DNA of 8,021 nt, from the NCBI GenBank assembly GCA_003564775.1, contig PXEI01000351.1, positions 1 through 8,021 of the forward strand. The letters are read 5' to 3'. The notes under the pieces were generated by a model. It was not told the origin of the DNA and made no database searches. It saw nothing but the letters and a program-made list of their open reading frames with translations. The stretch's first letter is position 1; every line of letters begins with the position of its first letter. A program made the translations under genes and the position numbers. Shown one piece after another: positions 1-6,656 of the stretch. This DNA is from Spirochaetaceae bacterium. Its GTDB lineage: Bacteria > Spirochaetota > Spirochaetia > DSM-27196 > SLAA01.

Positions 1-1126
1 AGGCTATATAACACCGGCCGCCAAACAACTTGAGAGCTTCTTCCGCAAATTGGTAGGCTTCGTCATACCCTTCACCTCGAAGCTTTTCATAGGTTGAGCG
101 ATCCAGCGCGTCAAGGTCTACCACGATGTGCAGATCCGGAGCTGCGGCATGCAGTGCGTTTAGCCTTCCGCTCTGCCACCCACAACCACAGGTTTCGACA
201 ATAATCCGATGAACACCCGCTTCTTGTGCTGCTGCAGCAAGCGCTTCTGGTTGTGGGTGCAACCCAACTTCGCCGGGCAGCGAAAACGAGATGCTGATTT
301 CGGGAGCAAGGCTAACGAGCTCGGCACACAGTTTGGAAAACTCCTGCACCTCCATGAACTGTTTTCCGGAAGGGTTGCTGTATCTGGGAAGATAGGTAAC
401 CGCTTGAGCCTGTGCCGAACATACCTCTACCGCCGCGAAGGTAGGAAGCGTGCGTAGCAGCTGGCCTTGTTCTCGCAGTGTACTGAGCAGCTTTTCTTCC
501 GACTCCTCCGCCCCGGCCTCAATGAGCGCACGGCAAAGCGCGGTATTTCTAGCACCATCGCAGAAGAGCTGGACTCGCAGGTCACGATAATCTGCGGGGG
601 CTAACTCGGTCTCTACATCAAAAGAGTTAATGTCCTTGGCCACGGTTTCGAACAATACTCCCCGTTGCAGTGGAATATCGACGGATAGGTTCTCCAGGGC
701 CGAGAGAATGCGTCGGTCGATGAGTTCCGGTGTCATGCCCTCCGGATAACCGTCGGCAAAAGTGTACTGTACGTGGTAATCCTGGTGTAGCTTTTCCAGT
801 TGGTGGGTGAGCTTGGGAGAAAGAAACGGGGCGTCTGCATGAAGAAACAGTACCGTGGTATGGTCCGGCTCAAGACTCTCTGAATACTTGCGTACAGACG
901 CAAAGAACTCCTGTGATGTCCAGTCCGGGCGGGTTTCAACTATCCATGTTTCTGGGACACCCTGAAGCAGTTCTTCAGGCGCCAGTAACAGAACTGGGGT
1001 TTCTTTTCCGTCGTCTATCAACTCAAGTGTGTTAACTCGCTCCACAAGAATATCCCAGGCGGACTTGCCGTTGGGGAGCGGGACGAAAAGATACCGGGTG
1101 CAGTGGACGGCGTTGATACATAGCAT
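1..1126 (-). CDS. spiro-SPASM-like protein, nucleotidyltransferase-like N-terminus plus degenerate radical SAM core (partial)
   Basis: I translated this frame by hand. It is open for 375 codons from the ATG at 1126 to the left edge, so the C-terminus is missing. The start is supported by TTGGAG (complement of 1135-1140) with 8 nt before the ATG, and by an in-frame TGA about 50 nt upstream. Residues about 12-150 resemble a sugar-nucleotidyltransferase half-fold: PLPNGKSAWD near the start, then LFLHADAPFLSP (93-104) and TFADGYPEG (122-130). Residues about 230-375 follow a radical SAM core: VEV strand (233-235), PRYSNPSGKQFM (247-258), a glycine-rich SLPGEVGLHP (282-291), VETCG (310-314) and LDALDRSTYEKLRG (338-351). 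The CxxxCxxC cluster motif is replaced by Q239, V243 and L246, so ordinary SAM cleavage is unlikely. The combination fits the spirochaete family named spiro-SPASM, whose cysteine-rich SPASM domain would lie beyond the edge. That family name is from memory, and the substrate is unknown. The gene is divergent from xseA. Confidence 0.8.
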   Translation of the reverse strand, partial: MLCINAVHCTRYLFVPLPNGKSAWDILVERVNTLELIDDGKETPVLLLAPEELLQGVPETWIVETRPDWTSQEFFASVRKYSESLEPDHTTVLFLHADAPFLSPKLTHQLEKLHQDYHVQYTFADGYPEGMTPELIDRRILSALENLSVDIPLQRGVLFETVAKDINSFDVETELAPADYRDLRVQLFCDGARNTALCRALIEAGAEESEEKLLSTLREQGQLLRTLPTFAAVEVCSAQAQAVTYLPRYSNPSGKQFMEVQEFSKLCAELVSLAPEISISFSLPGEVGLHPQPEALAAAAQEAGVHRIIVETCGCGWQSGRLNALHAAAPDLHIVVDLDALDRSTYEKLRGEGYDEAYQFAEEALKLFGGRCYIA

Positions 1127-1210
1127 TATTGGTACTCCAACTTGCAGGCCGCAGTAATGACGACCGAAAGCTCATTGAGTTTATCATGGTAACCGGATAA
1201 GCTGCAAACA
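1127..1210. promoter_or_regulatory. divergent intergenic region between the spiro-SPASM-like gene and xseA
   Basis: This 84-bp gap separates two divergent starts, so it should hold promoters for both. Candidate boxes are weak. On the plus strand TTGAGT (1175-1180) precedes GATAAG (1196-1201) with a short 15-nt spacer. On the minus strand TTGCAG (complement of 1202-1207) precedes GATAAA (complement of 1180-1185) with a 16-nt spacer. TTGCAG (1142-1147) and CTGCAA (1202-1207) form widely spaced inverted arms. The left gene has a clear Shine-Dalgarno sequence, whereas xseA has none before its ATG. The promoter role comes from gene arrangement; the exact boxes are guesses. Confidence 0.35.
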
Positions 1211-2479
1211 ATGCATGGACTGAAACCCCTCAGCGTATCGCAAATAACCGGCGTAATTAAGACGACTCTGGAGACCTCGCTCGGCGAGGTGGCGGTTGAA
1301 GGTGAGATCTCAAACTACAGGCCAGCCGCATCTGGACACCTCTATTTAACCCTCAAGGATGAGGATTCACAGATTCAGGCTGTGATGTTCCGCGGGGACG
1401 CGGTTCGCCTGGACTTCAAGCCATCTGACGGACAGATGGTCACCGTCCATGGGCGAGTAACGGTGTATGCCAAGCGTGGAAACTACCAGATCATCTGCAC
1501 CGCAATGCAACGAAGCGGCGTTGGGCGCTTACTCCAAATGCTTGAGGAACGTAAGCAAGCCCTTGCTGCCGAGGGTCTGTTCGACTCCGACCGGAAAAAA
1601 AAGCTGCCGGTTTTCCCGACCAGGGTCGTGGTGGTAACTTCGGCTACCGGGGCGGCACTGAGGGATTTTCTGCAGGTGGTTGGAAGGCGGAACGCCGGTC
1701 TGCAGGTGGTGGTTGTGCCAACCCTGGTACAAGGCGACTCTGCGGCGGCCGAGATTTCGGCGGCTGTACGCTATGCTGACCACCATCGTCTAGGCGAGGT
1801 CATAATTGTTACCCGGGGCGGTGGCTCAATAGAAGACTTATTGGCGTTCTCAGAAGAGAGCGTGGTTCGCGCAGTTGCCAGTTCGGCAACGCCGGTTATT
1901 TCTGCGGTAGGCCACGAGATAGACACCTCTTTGTGTGATCTTGCAGCCGACTACCGGGCTCCAACTCCGTCGGCGGCCGCCGAGATCGTAACGGCGCAAC
2001 GCGAAGACCTACATCGACAGGTGCTCGAAACAGGCCGCACCCTCATTCACGCATTTAACGCCCAGTTTTCACAGGCAAGGCTTCTGCTGCAACGCTTTTC
2101 TGGAGCTGAGCTGGAACATCAGTTCCGTGTGCTGAGTCAACCGTATTTACAACGCCTTGACGACGCAAAGGACGACCTGGTTCGTGGAATTACCGATACT
2201 CTGAAAGGCGGAAGGAATCGACTCAATCTGGCAGACCGTGAACTTGCCGCGTGTTCACCTTTCGAAGTGCTTGGGCGTGGTTACTCAATTGTTCGGGTGA
2301 TAGAGTCCGACACCGCACGCGTCTTGCGTTCCGCCGCCGACGTAACACCGGGCACGGTTCTTCATGTGCAACCTGCGGAGGGAATGATTCAGGCCCAGGT
2401 TATGGAAACTCATAGACACAAGAAAACAGACGAACAGACGCACACCAAGAATTCCCCAGGAGGAGAGACTCCAGAATGA
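1211..2479 (+). CDS. xseA: exodeoxyribonuclease VII large subunit
   Basis: This is the catalytic subunit of cytoplasmic exonuclease VII, which degrades single-stranded DNA from both ends into acid-insoluble oligonucleotides during repair and recombination. At 422 residues it is close to the usual 400-460. Residues 5-100 form the N-terminal OB fold that binds DNA, with VEGEISN (29-35) and SGHLYLTLKD (41-50). The catalytic domain contains GLFD (122-125), VVTSATGAALRDF (141-153), RGGGSIEDL (202-210) and SAVGHEID (231-238), followed by RAPTPSAAAE. The residues reported as essential in the E. coli enzyme (D155, R205, H238, D241) correspond to D152, R202, H235 and D238, all with the same offset of three. 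A helical region follows, then GRGYSIV, then a short hydrophilic tail rich in Lys, Thr and His. The ATG lacks a convincing ribosome binding site, but the family N-terminus begins here. The stop overlaps xseB. Confidence 0.97.
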   Translation: MHGLKPLSVSQITGVIKTTLETSLGEVAVEGEISNYRPAASGHLYLTLKDEDSQIQAVMFRGDAVRLDFKPSDGQMVTVHGRVTVYAKRGNYQIICTAMQRSGVGRLLQMLEERKQALAAEGLFDSDRKKKLPVFPTRVVVVTSATGAALRDFLQVVGRRNAGLQVVVVPTLVQGDSAAAEISAAVRYADHHRLGEVIIVTRGGGSIEDLLAFSEESVVRAVASSATPVISAVGHEIDTSLCDLAADYRAPTPSAAAEIVTAQREDLHRQVLETGRTLIHAFNAQFSQARLLLQRFSGAELEHQFRVLSQPYLQRLDDAKDDLVRGITDTLKGGRNRLNLADRELAACSPFEVLGRGYSIVRVIESDTARVLRSAADVTPGTVLHVQPAEGMIQAQVMETHRHKKTDEQTHTKNSPGGETPE

Positions 2480-2733
2480 AGAGCTTTGAGGAGAGACTAG
2501 AACAGTTGGAAGAGATCGCGGCCCGCATGCGCTCCGGTGAACTACCTCTAGACGACGCGGTGAAGGAGTTTGAGACCGGTATCAATCTTGCTCGCGGTCT
2601 TGAGAAAGACCTGTCCAAAATCGAAAAACGAGTTGAAATTCTGGTCAATAAACCTGGCACGGATGGTGAGAAACCGGTGCTCGAGTTATTCCCTGAACTA
2701 GATGAGTTCAAGCACGGTAGTGACGAAACTTAG
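2476..2733 (+). CDS. xseB: exodeoxyribonuclease VII small subunit
   Basis: This is the small helical subunit that coats the extended helical arm of XseA in the exonuclease VII complex. The 85 residues match the family size (E. coli about 80). The family signature is visible: SFEERLEQLEEIAARMRSGE (3-22), then LPLDDAVKEFETGINLAR and a second helix with LSKIEKRVEIL. The C-terminal 25 residues are acidic and variable, ending in DEFKHGSDET. Its ATG overlaps the xseA stop in ATGA (2476-2479), which suggests translational coupling and balanced production of the two subunits. An AGGAGGAGA ribosome binding site (2458-2466) lies about 10 nt upstream, within the end of xseA. Confidence 0.97.
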   Translation: MKSFEERLEQLEEIAARMRSGELPLDDAVKEFETGINLARGLEKDLSKIEKRVEILVNKPGTDGEKPVLELFPELDEFKHGSDET

Positions 2734-2742
2734 CTTGTGGAT

Positions 2743-2762
2743 TAGCAGGGCTTAGCCTGCTA
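2743..2762. terminator. short hairpin between convergent genes, possible bidirectional terminator
   Basis: TAGCAGG (2743-2749) and CCTGCTA (2756-2762) form a perfect 7-bp stem around the 6-nt loop GCTTAG. It sits in the 37-bp gap between the xseB stop and the stop of the opposing DUF192 gene. No clear T tract follows on either strand, so it is a weak intrinsic terminator at best. Its position between convergent stops is the main argument. Confidence 0.4.
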
Positions 2763-2770
2763 TCTGGGTT

Positions 2771-3226
2771 CTATCGCACCGGGGGAAGGTTCTGCGGTAG
2801 GTGCACCCGCATGCCGACCTGTACGTTATTGCGCTCGAACCACCCTTGGTTCACTTCCAGAGCGTAGCGAACTGGGCGTCCCGAGGGCACCGGATCAAGC
2901 GAGAACGGCTGCATGTCATGGATTTCCAGTATCGTTCCGTCATGCCGCAGGTAGGCAATTGAGAGCGGAACTGAAGTATCCTTCATCCAGAAACTCACCT
3001 CTCTATCATCAGGAAACACAAACAGCATGCCTGCATCCTCGGCCAGGGATTCACGATACATGAGTCCCCGGGAGCGAGTCTCAGGTGTCGCAGCAATCTC
3101 AATCCGGAGGCGTTGCTCGCCAACTTCCAGCTGATACGTACTCTCGGCGGCTTGGGTGCAGGCTGGAAACACCAAAGCGGCCCACAACAACAGGAACCCA
3201 TAAGCAAGGTTACGCGAACACAGCAC
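2771..3226 (-). CDS. DUF192 family exported protein
   Basis: This is a 151-residue member of the DUF192 family (COG1430), small secreted or periplasmic beta-rich proteins without an established biochemical function. The N-terminus is a signal peptide: a hydrophobic stretch at residues 7-22, then C23 and a plausible signal peptidase I site after TQA (24-26). C23 in VFPAC could instead be a lax spirochaetal lipobox, which would make it a lipoprotein. Family motifs are complete: TPETRSRGLMYRESL, DAGMLFVFPDDREVSFWMKD, PLSIAYLRHDGTILEI, and near the end YALEVNQGWFERN followed by VGMRV. The start is GTG at 3226, right after the upstream TAG stop. GAGGAG (complement of 3233-3238) precedes it by 6 nt and lies inside the upstream gene, so the pair is almost surely co-transcribed and coupled. 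The stop faces xseB. Confidence 0.92.
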   Translation of the reverse strand: MLCSRNLAYGFLLLWAALVFPACTQAAESTYQLEVGEQRLRIEIAATPETRSRGLMYRESLAEDAGMLFVFPDDREVSFWMKDTSVPLSIAYLRHDGTILEIHDMQPFSLDPVPSGRPVRYALEVNQGWFERNNVQVGMRVHLPQNLPPVR

Positions 3227-3820
3227 CTAAAACTCCTCAAGGAACGACTCGCGACTCAGGGTTCGTAAGGACTGTTCAATCTGTCCAGCCTGGCGTAGCG
3301 ACTCAAAACTCTCGATATCAAGATACTTGACCGTGAGAGGTCGCTCAAGTGAGATTCGAGTGAACGCATCTTCCCAAACCACATGGGACGGGTCAAGTCG
3401 CAACGGTTCACCGTAACGCTCTGTCATCGTGGTGTACATTGTATAAAAGTCGATAATGTTCTCGTTCAGATTCAGGATGATGGTGTACAAGCCGTCGTCA
3501 TGAAACTGAAACATTCCACGACGTACAAAACCAGCTCCTGCGCTGTCAATAAACGGTGTTCGTTCTCGTGGAATCAGAGACACATCGGGGTCGCCCCGGT
3601 ACAGGAAATACGGATTCTGGAGGAGATCCTCCTTGACCTGTTCACTGGAAGTTCCAAGATCTATACCGGCAAAACCCCGAGGAAGATCCTGGCCGGAGGG
3701 GTCGTTCGCTGGTACCTGCGCCTGGATGTGTACTGTACCAAGAAGCAGGATTACAATCAGTGCAGCCGCTGTTCGCATGTCAGGGTGTATGCTGGTCACA
3801 ATGAATTGGAGTTTGTGCAT
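3227..3820 (-). CDS. exported protein of unknown function
   Basis: I do not recognise a named family. From the ATG at 3820 it is 197 residues. A hydrophobic segment (AAALIVILLLGTV) ending at HIQA, about residue 34, looks like a signal peptide with a long N-region. The mature part begins around QVPANDPSGQDLPRG. FAGIDLGTSSEQVKEDL resembles the small secreted proteins whose first helix follows an 'I.LG.s..evk..L' pattern. The middle is strand-rich: GMFQFHDDGLYTIILNLNEN, then YTTMTERYGEP and VVWEDAFTRISLER. It ends in LEEF. Starts considered: GTG at 3841 (poor spacing), ATG at 3823 or 3820 (GAGG at complement of 3828-3831, 4 or 7 nt away), and ATG at 3778 (compact signal peptide but no ribosome binding site). 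It is the first gene of a coupled pair with the DUF192 gene, so both products probably work outside the cytoplasm. Confidence 0.85.
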   Translation of the reverse strand: MHKLQFIVTSIHPDMRTAAALIVILLLGTVHIQAQVPANDPSGQDLPRGFAGIDLGTSSEQVKEDLLQNPYFLYRGDPDVSLIPRERTPFIDSAGAGFVRRGMFQFHDDGLYTIILNLNENIIDFYTMYTTMTERYGEPLRLDPSHVVWEDAFTRISLERPLTVKYLDIESFESLRQAGQIEQSLRTLSRESFLEEF

Positions 3821-3872
3821 CATCAGTCCTCTACTCCTCACTAGTATCGACCTTCATGATATAGTAGTGTAC
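3821..3872. promoter_or_regulatory. divergent promoter region with an inverted repeat
   Basis: This 52-bp gap lies between the divergent exported-protein gene and the PEGA gene. On the plus strand TATAGT (3860-3865) is a fair -10 match, placing a start of transcription almost at the PEGA ATG. On the minus strand the same AT-rich patch reads ACTATATC. TTCATG (3853-3858) and CATGAA (3872-3877) form 6-bp inverted arms 13 bp apart, centred on the -10 candidate and reaching into the PEGA start codon. This could be an operator, but arms this short can arise by chance. Confidence 0.35.
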
Positions 3873-5600
3873 ATGAATTGCCGACGAATAACCGGGCGGG
3901 ATCAAGCAGCTGGCGTGCTGGGGCTTATATTTCTGCTCCTGAGTATCTTGACGCCACAACTATCGGCAGATGAGGTTTCTCAGCAACCTGGACTGGAAAT
4001 TCGAACAGAAGCAGCGTTTCGTTCGGCGCGGGACGGCTCGCTATTGCCGCAGCGCGAGGAGCTCCGGATCACCGAGCAGGCGGTTGAGCTGTCAACGCTG
4101 GAAGTAGTCAGTCATCCTGACGAGGCTGACGTGTTCATCGACGGCCGATATCTGGGCCGGACGCCAGTTGTGGTGCGCGATCCAGGCCTTGGAACGCGTA
4201 CCCTGCAGTTATCCCGGGAGGGTTATCGAGACCTTAGATACGAACTTACCCTACGCGAGGGTATTGAAACTCGAGTCGAGGTGCGCCTCCTGCGTCGGAC
4301 TGGGTACCTGGTGCTTGACCCAGTATCCCCTCAGCAGGACGGTCCTGGCGCGCAGTTTATCCTCAACGGCGAACGCTTACGGGGAGGAGTCCATGAACTG
4401 CCGGTAGGCATTTACCAGCTGCAGGTTCGGCGCTTTGGCTTTCGTGAACTCCGGTCACAGATTAGTATTCAACCGGATGCAGCGACTGTTGTGCGCGCCC
4501 ATCTTGAGGCTCGGCCATTTCAACTCACCGCCCTACGTGGTTCAACTCACGTGGTAAATCCAGATGATGTCGGACGACTTGGCCAGATTCAGTTTCGTGT
4601 AGAGGCAACAGCACCTGGTTCTTTTCTGTTGCGCATACATGATGCAGCAGGGCAAGATGTGTACGCTGTTGGCCCAATACCGGCAACCGACTTCACTACT
4701 GAGTTGAGATGGGACGGCACAGGTATGCGAGGGAAGCCGGTTGCTGACGGGCATTACGTCGCCGCGGTGTATGAGTGGCCAGACAGTACTGGAGCTGCGG
4801 CTCTTAGCACTAACTTTGCGGTTGACCGCGAGTTCAGTGTCCGAATGCGGAGTCCCTTCTCGGTACAGGCCGGTACGGCCTTGGTGCCGGGGCTCGAGCT
4901 ACTCCCGCCTCGCCGAGTACAGTTTGCCGGAGCGGTTGGATATCACGCTGGGTCCTTTCAGTCCGGCAGCCCCGAGTATTATCCCAGCGTGATGCACGTA
5001 CGCGTGGGATTGCCCGCTCGACTGGAGCTTGGTGCCGCTGTTGGGGGTCAGTTCTATGATGACCCGGAGTTTCACCGGTACTATGCTACAGTTGGTCTGG
5101 TCCATCGTAGCCTGCGAACTACAGTCGGGCCGTTTCGAACTGCGGCGGGCCTTGGGCTCCGCGGAACGCTCTCAGACTCAGAACAAGATGCCTTGTGGGG
5201 GCGTCCCGATCCCTTTGGAGCTTCAAGCGGATTAGCATTTTCCTTTCCGATGGAAATTGGTCGGGGAGCTGTTTATCTACGTGCTGCTCCCGAGTTTGGG
5301 TCCGCCTACCCTCGGCCCGCATATGAACAAACCGAGTCCGACGCCTTGTTGCTGTTTTTTGCAGCCCGAGTTGCCGTGACCCTTGATATAGGGTACCTCA
5401 GTGCATCACTGAGTTATGCAGGCCGTAGTGACCTAGAGGCGAACCCAGTTGCACGAGCACTCCCTGACACGGTACTGGCCGAGGTACAGATGCTCATTCC
5501 TGGAACCGTAGCATTTGTCCATGCGTCAGTCGGGCTGGACTACCTACCGGGGAAACACCAAAGTGGCTTTGCGAGCGCCGGACTCGGGGTGCTGTACTAA
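3873..5600 (+). CDS. PEGA-domain protein with FlgD-like Ig module and barrel-like C-terminus
   Basis: A predicted exported envelope protein of 575 residues. The open frame extends upstream to 3633, but the ATG at 3873 directly precedes a signal peptide: RR at residues 4-5, a hydrophobic core at 15-26 and likely cleavage after LSA (30-32). No Shine-Dalgarno sequence is visible. A PEGA repeat spans about 75-143, with SHPDEADVFIDGRYLGRTPV (80-99) and LQLSREGYRDL. A second, diverged copy spans about 144-214, with GAQFILNGERLRGGVHELPV and FGFREL. Residues about 220-310 resemble a FlgD-like Ig fold: FRVEATAPGSFLLRIHDAAG, then LRWDGTGMRGKPVADGHYV. From about 340 to 575 the sequence alternates Gly and aromatic residues in short strands and ends in GVLY, as outer-membrane barrels do. 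PEGA domains are common in surface proteins and are thought to bind or contact the envelope. A structural or adhesive role is inference. Confidence 0.88.
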   Translation: MNCRRITGRDQAAGVLGLIFLLLSILTPQLSADEVSQQPGLEIRTEAAFRSARDGSLLPQREELRITEQAVELSTLEVVSHPDEADVFIDGRYLGRTPVVVRDPGLGTRTLQLSREGYRDLRYELTLREGIETRVEVRLLRRTGYLVLDPVSPQQDGPGAQFILNGERLRGGVHELPVGIYQLQVRRFGFRELRSQISIQPDAATVVRAHLEARPFQLTALRGSTHVVNPDDVGRLGQIQFRVEATAPGSFLLRIHDAAGQDVYAVGPIPATDFTTELRWDGTGMRGKPVADGHYVAAVYEWPDSTGAAALSTNFAVDREFSVRMRSPFSVQAGTALVPGLELLPPRRVQFAGAVGYHAGSFQSGSPEYYPSVMHVRVGLPARLELGAAVGGQFYDDPEFHRYYATVGLVHRSLRTTVGPFRTAAGLGLRGTLSDSEQDALWGRPDPFGASSGLAFSFPMEIGRGAVYLRAAPEFGSAYPRPAYEQTESDALLLFFAARVAVTLDIGYLSASLSYAGRSDLEANPVARALPDTVLAEVQMLIPGTVAFVHASVGLDYLPGKHQSGFASAGLGVLY

Positions 5601-5645
5601 GTCACGTGATAATGTTGGCGGCGGTTGCTGGGGGCTAATGTCAGT
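5601..5645. other. convergent intergenic gap, no clear terminator
   Basis: These 45 bp separate the stop of the PEGA gene from the opposing stop of the zinc-ribbon gene. The only palindrome noted is CACGTG (5604-5609). No stem followed by a T tract is visible on either strand. Confidence 0.5.
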
Positions 5646-5990
5646 TTAGAGATTGAGATAAATGAGTACCAGAACCAGGAAGCTCAGTCCCAGTACGCCA
5701 ATTGCTACCAGGTAGAACCAGGAAGGAAGCTGTATGCCGCTCCCGGCGCTGCGACGCCTGCCCGGCGAGTCAAGGCTAAACTCAAAGGCTGTTTCCAGTT
5801 GATCTGAGTCGCCAAATCCGCCTGCATAACCACATCGAGGGCAGCCGTGCAAGAATAACTCTCCCGCACCTGAGAAGGAACATTTGGGACAGCGCACCGC
5901 TGAGAAAAAACTGCCGCAGTGGTTACAAACGCGTGCGTTGACCTTCACTTCCTTTCCACAGTGTTCACAGAAGAATCGTGCCTCTTTCAT
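5646..5990 (-). CDS. double zinc-ribbon protein with C-terminal membrane anchor
   Basis: A 114-residue protein with four CxxC pairs: CEHC (8-11), CNHC (22-25), CPKC (34-37) and CPRC (50-53). These fit two tandem four-cysteine zinc ribbons. The first resembles the common zinc-ribbon_3 type with CEHCGKEV and NARVCNHCG. A polar, Ser- and Arg-rich linker (about 65-88) follows. Residues about 91-112 form a single hydrophobic helix ending just before the stop, so the protein is probably tail-anchored with the zinc ribbons in the cytoplasm. There is no signal peptide. It may mediate protein or nucleic-acid contacts; no enzyme motif is visible. The ATG at 5990 has only a distant AAGGTG (complement of 6001-6006). 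It lies 20 bp after the exported-protein gene, so it is probably the last gene of the operon starting with the phosphatase. Confidence 0.88.
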   Translation of the reverse strand: MKEARFFCEHCGKEVKVNARVCNHCGSFFSAVRCPKCSFSGAGELFLHGCPRCGYAGGFGDSDQLETAFEFSLDSPGRRRSAGSGIQLPSWFYLVAIGVLGLSFLVLVLIYLNL

Positions 5991-6010
5991 GCTTTGATCA
6001 CACCTTCGGG

Positions 6011-6625
6011 TTAGAACGACAGCTGCGCAGGGAATATTGTTGCGTGGTGAAACTCTTCATGTCGTCCGCCGTCGAAGTATGATGTTCGGAGGTCAAGCGA
6101 GAGCGTTTCAAAGGGGATCTCGCCCAGATCTGCAGGTAGACTTGCCAATGGAATTCTGGCCTCCACATAGAACGCGCGTCTTAGGTACTGACCAACAACC
6201 CGAGGTTCATCATTGTAGACACTCCACAGCACCACTGGACCGGAGGTTTCGGAAACCGGAACTTCAATGGTGAACTCCGAGGTATCGACATCACGACTTG
6301 GGTAGATGTAGAGATATAATGAAAGCCCGGCCGCAGTTTCACTTCGGGTTGAGAAGAGCAAAAGGATTTCATCATCCTTCACTTCAGCCTTAACGCTTTC
6401 TAACCGCGATCCGCCGCGGCCCCAGAACAATGAACGCTCGATCCTTCGTTGTTCACGCAGTCCTTCGGTTTCAATCACGAAGGATCGTGGTTTGTGGTGT
6501 TCGGGAAAGCGCACAATCGGTTCGGTTGACTCCCAGTCGTAGTACTGGAAGAACGGCGCCGCCATCAGCGGTGCCAAAAACCCAAAAAACAGCATGATCA
6601 TTGCCGGTACTGACACTCGTTTCAT
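6011..6625 (-). CDS. exported beta-rich protein of unknown function
   Basis: A 204-residue protein with a clean signal peptide: KR at residues 2-3, a hydrophobic core at 6-20 and probable cleavage after LMA near residue 22. No family is recognised with confidence. The mature part has many short strands, including EILLLFSTRSE, LSLYLYIYPSRD and FTIEVPVSE, then YVEARIPLASLP and LSLDLRTSYFDGG, and ends in PAQLSF. The 'YVEARIPLASLP' pattern recalls the end of CBM9-like or DOMON-like beta sandwiches, where a strand is followed by a 'IP...L' turn. This is a weak resemblance, and no carbohydrate-binding residues were identified. The terminal Phe is seen in outer-membrane proteins, but 204 residues with few repeated amphipathic strands does not make a convincing barrel. 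No clear ribosome binding site precedes the ATG at 6625. The gene starts 31 bp after the phosphatase stop. Confidence 0.85.
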   Translation of the reverse strand: MKRVSVPAMIMLFFGFLAPLMAAPFFQYYDWESTEPIVRFPEHHKPRSFVIETEGLREQRRIERSLFWGRGGSRLESVKAEVKDDEILLLFSTRSETAAGLSLYLYIYPSRDVDTSEFTIEVPVSETSGPVVLWSVYNDEPRVVGQYLRRAFYVEARIPLASLPADLGEIPFETLSLDLRTSYFDGGRHEEFHHATIFPAQLSF

Positions 6626-6656
6626 GCTAGTTTATCGGCGCCGTTGGGCTTGTACT

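Noticed and set aside
209..457. 82-codon plus-strand open frame at the left
   Set aside because: It is the shadow of the minus-strand spiro-SPASM-like gene, which has a continuous 375-codon frame with family motifs.
1669..1710. 12-bp direct repeat TCTGCAGGTGGT at 1669-1680 and 1699-1710
   Set aside because: Both copies are in the same frame of xseA and encode the ordinary LQVV strand segments of the catalytic domain; no sign of a mobile or regulatory repeat.
3841..3841. GTG at 3841 as the start of the exported-protein gene
   Set aside because: The ATG codons at 3823 and 3820 have a better spaced GAGG ribosome binding site and shorten an already long signal-peptide N-region.
3383..3844. 153-codon open frame on the plus strand opposite the exported-protein gene
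   Set aside because: It lies antisense to a gene with a signal peptide, good start and coupled downstream gene. Its own protein is Cys- and basic-rich without recognisable domains or a ribosome binding site.
3633..3872. 80-codon upstream extension of the PEGA protein
   Set aside because: The extension overlaps the opposite-strand gene and would bury the signal peptide; the ATG at 3873 puts the signal peptide at the N-terminus.
6637..6644. CGGCGCCG palindrome between the phosphatase and exported-protein genes
   Set aside because: Only 8 bp, no loop and no T tract; it does not support a terminator or an operator by itself.
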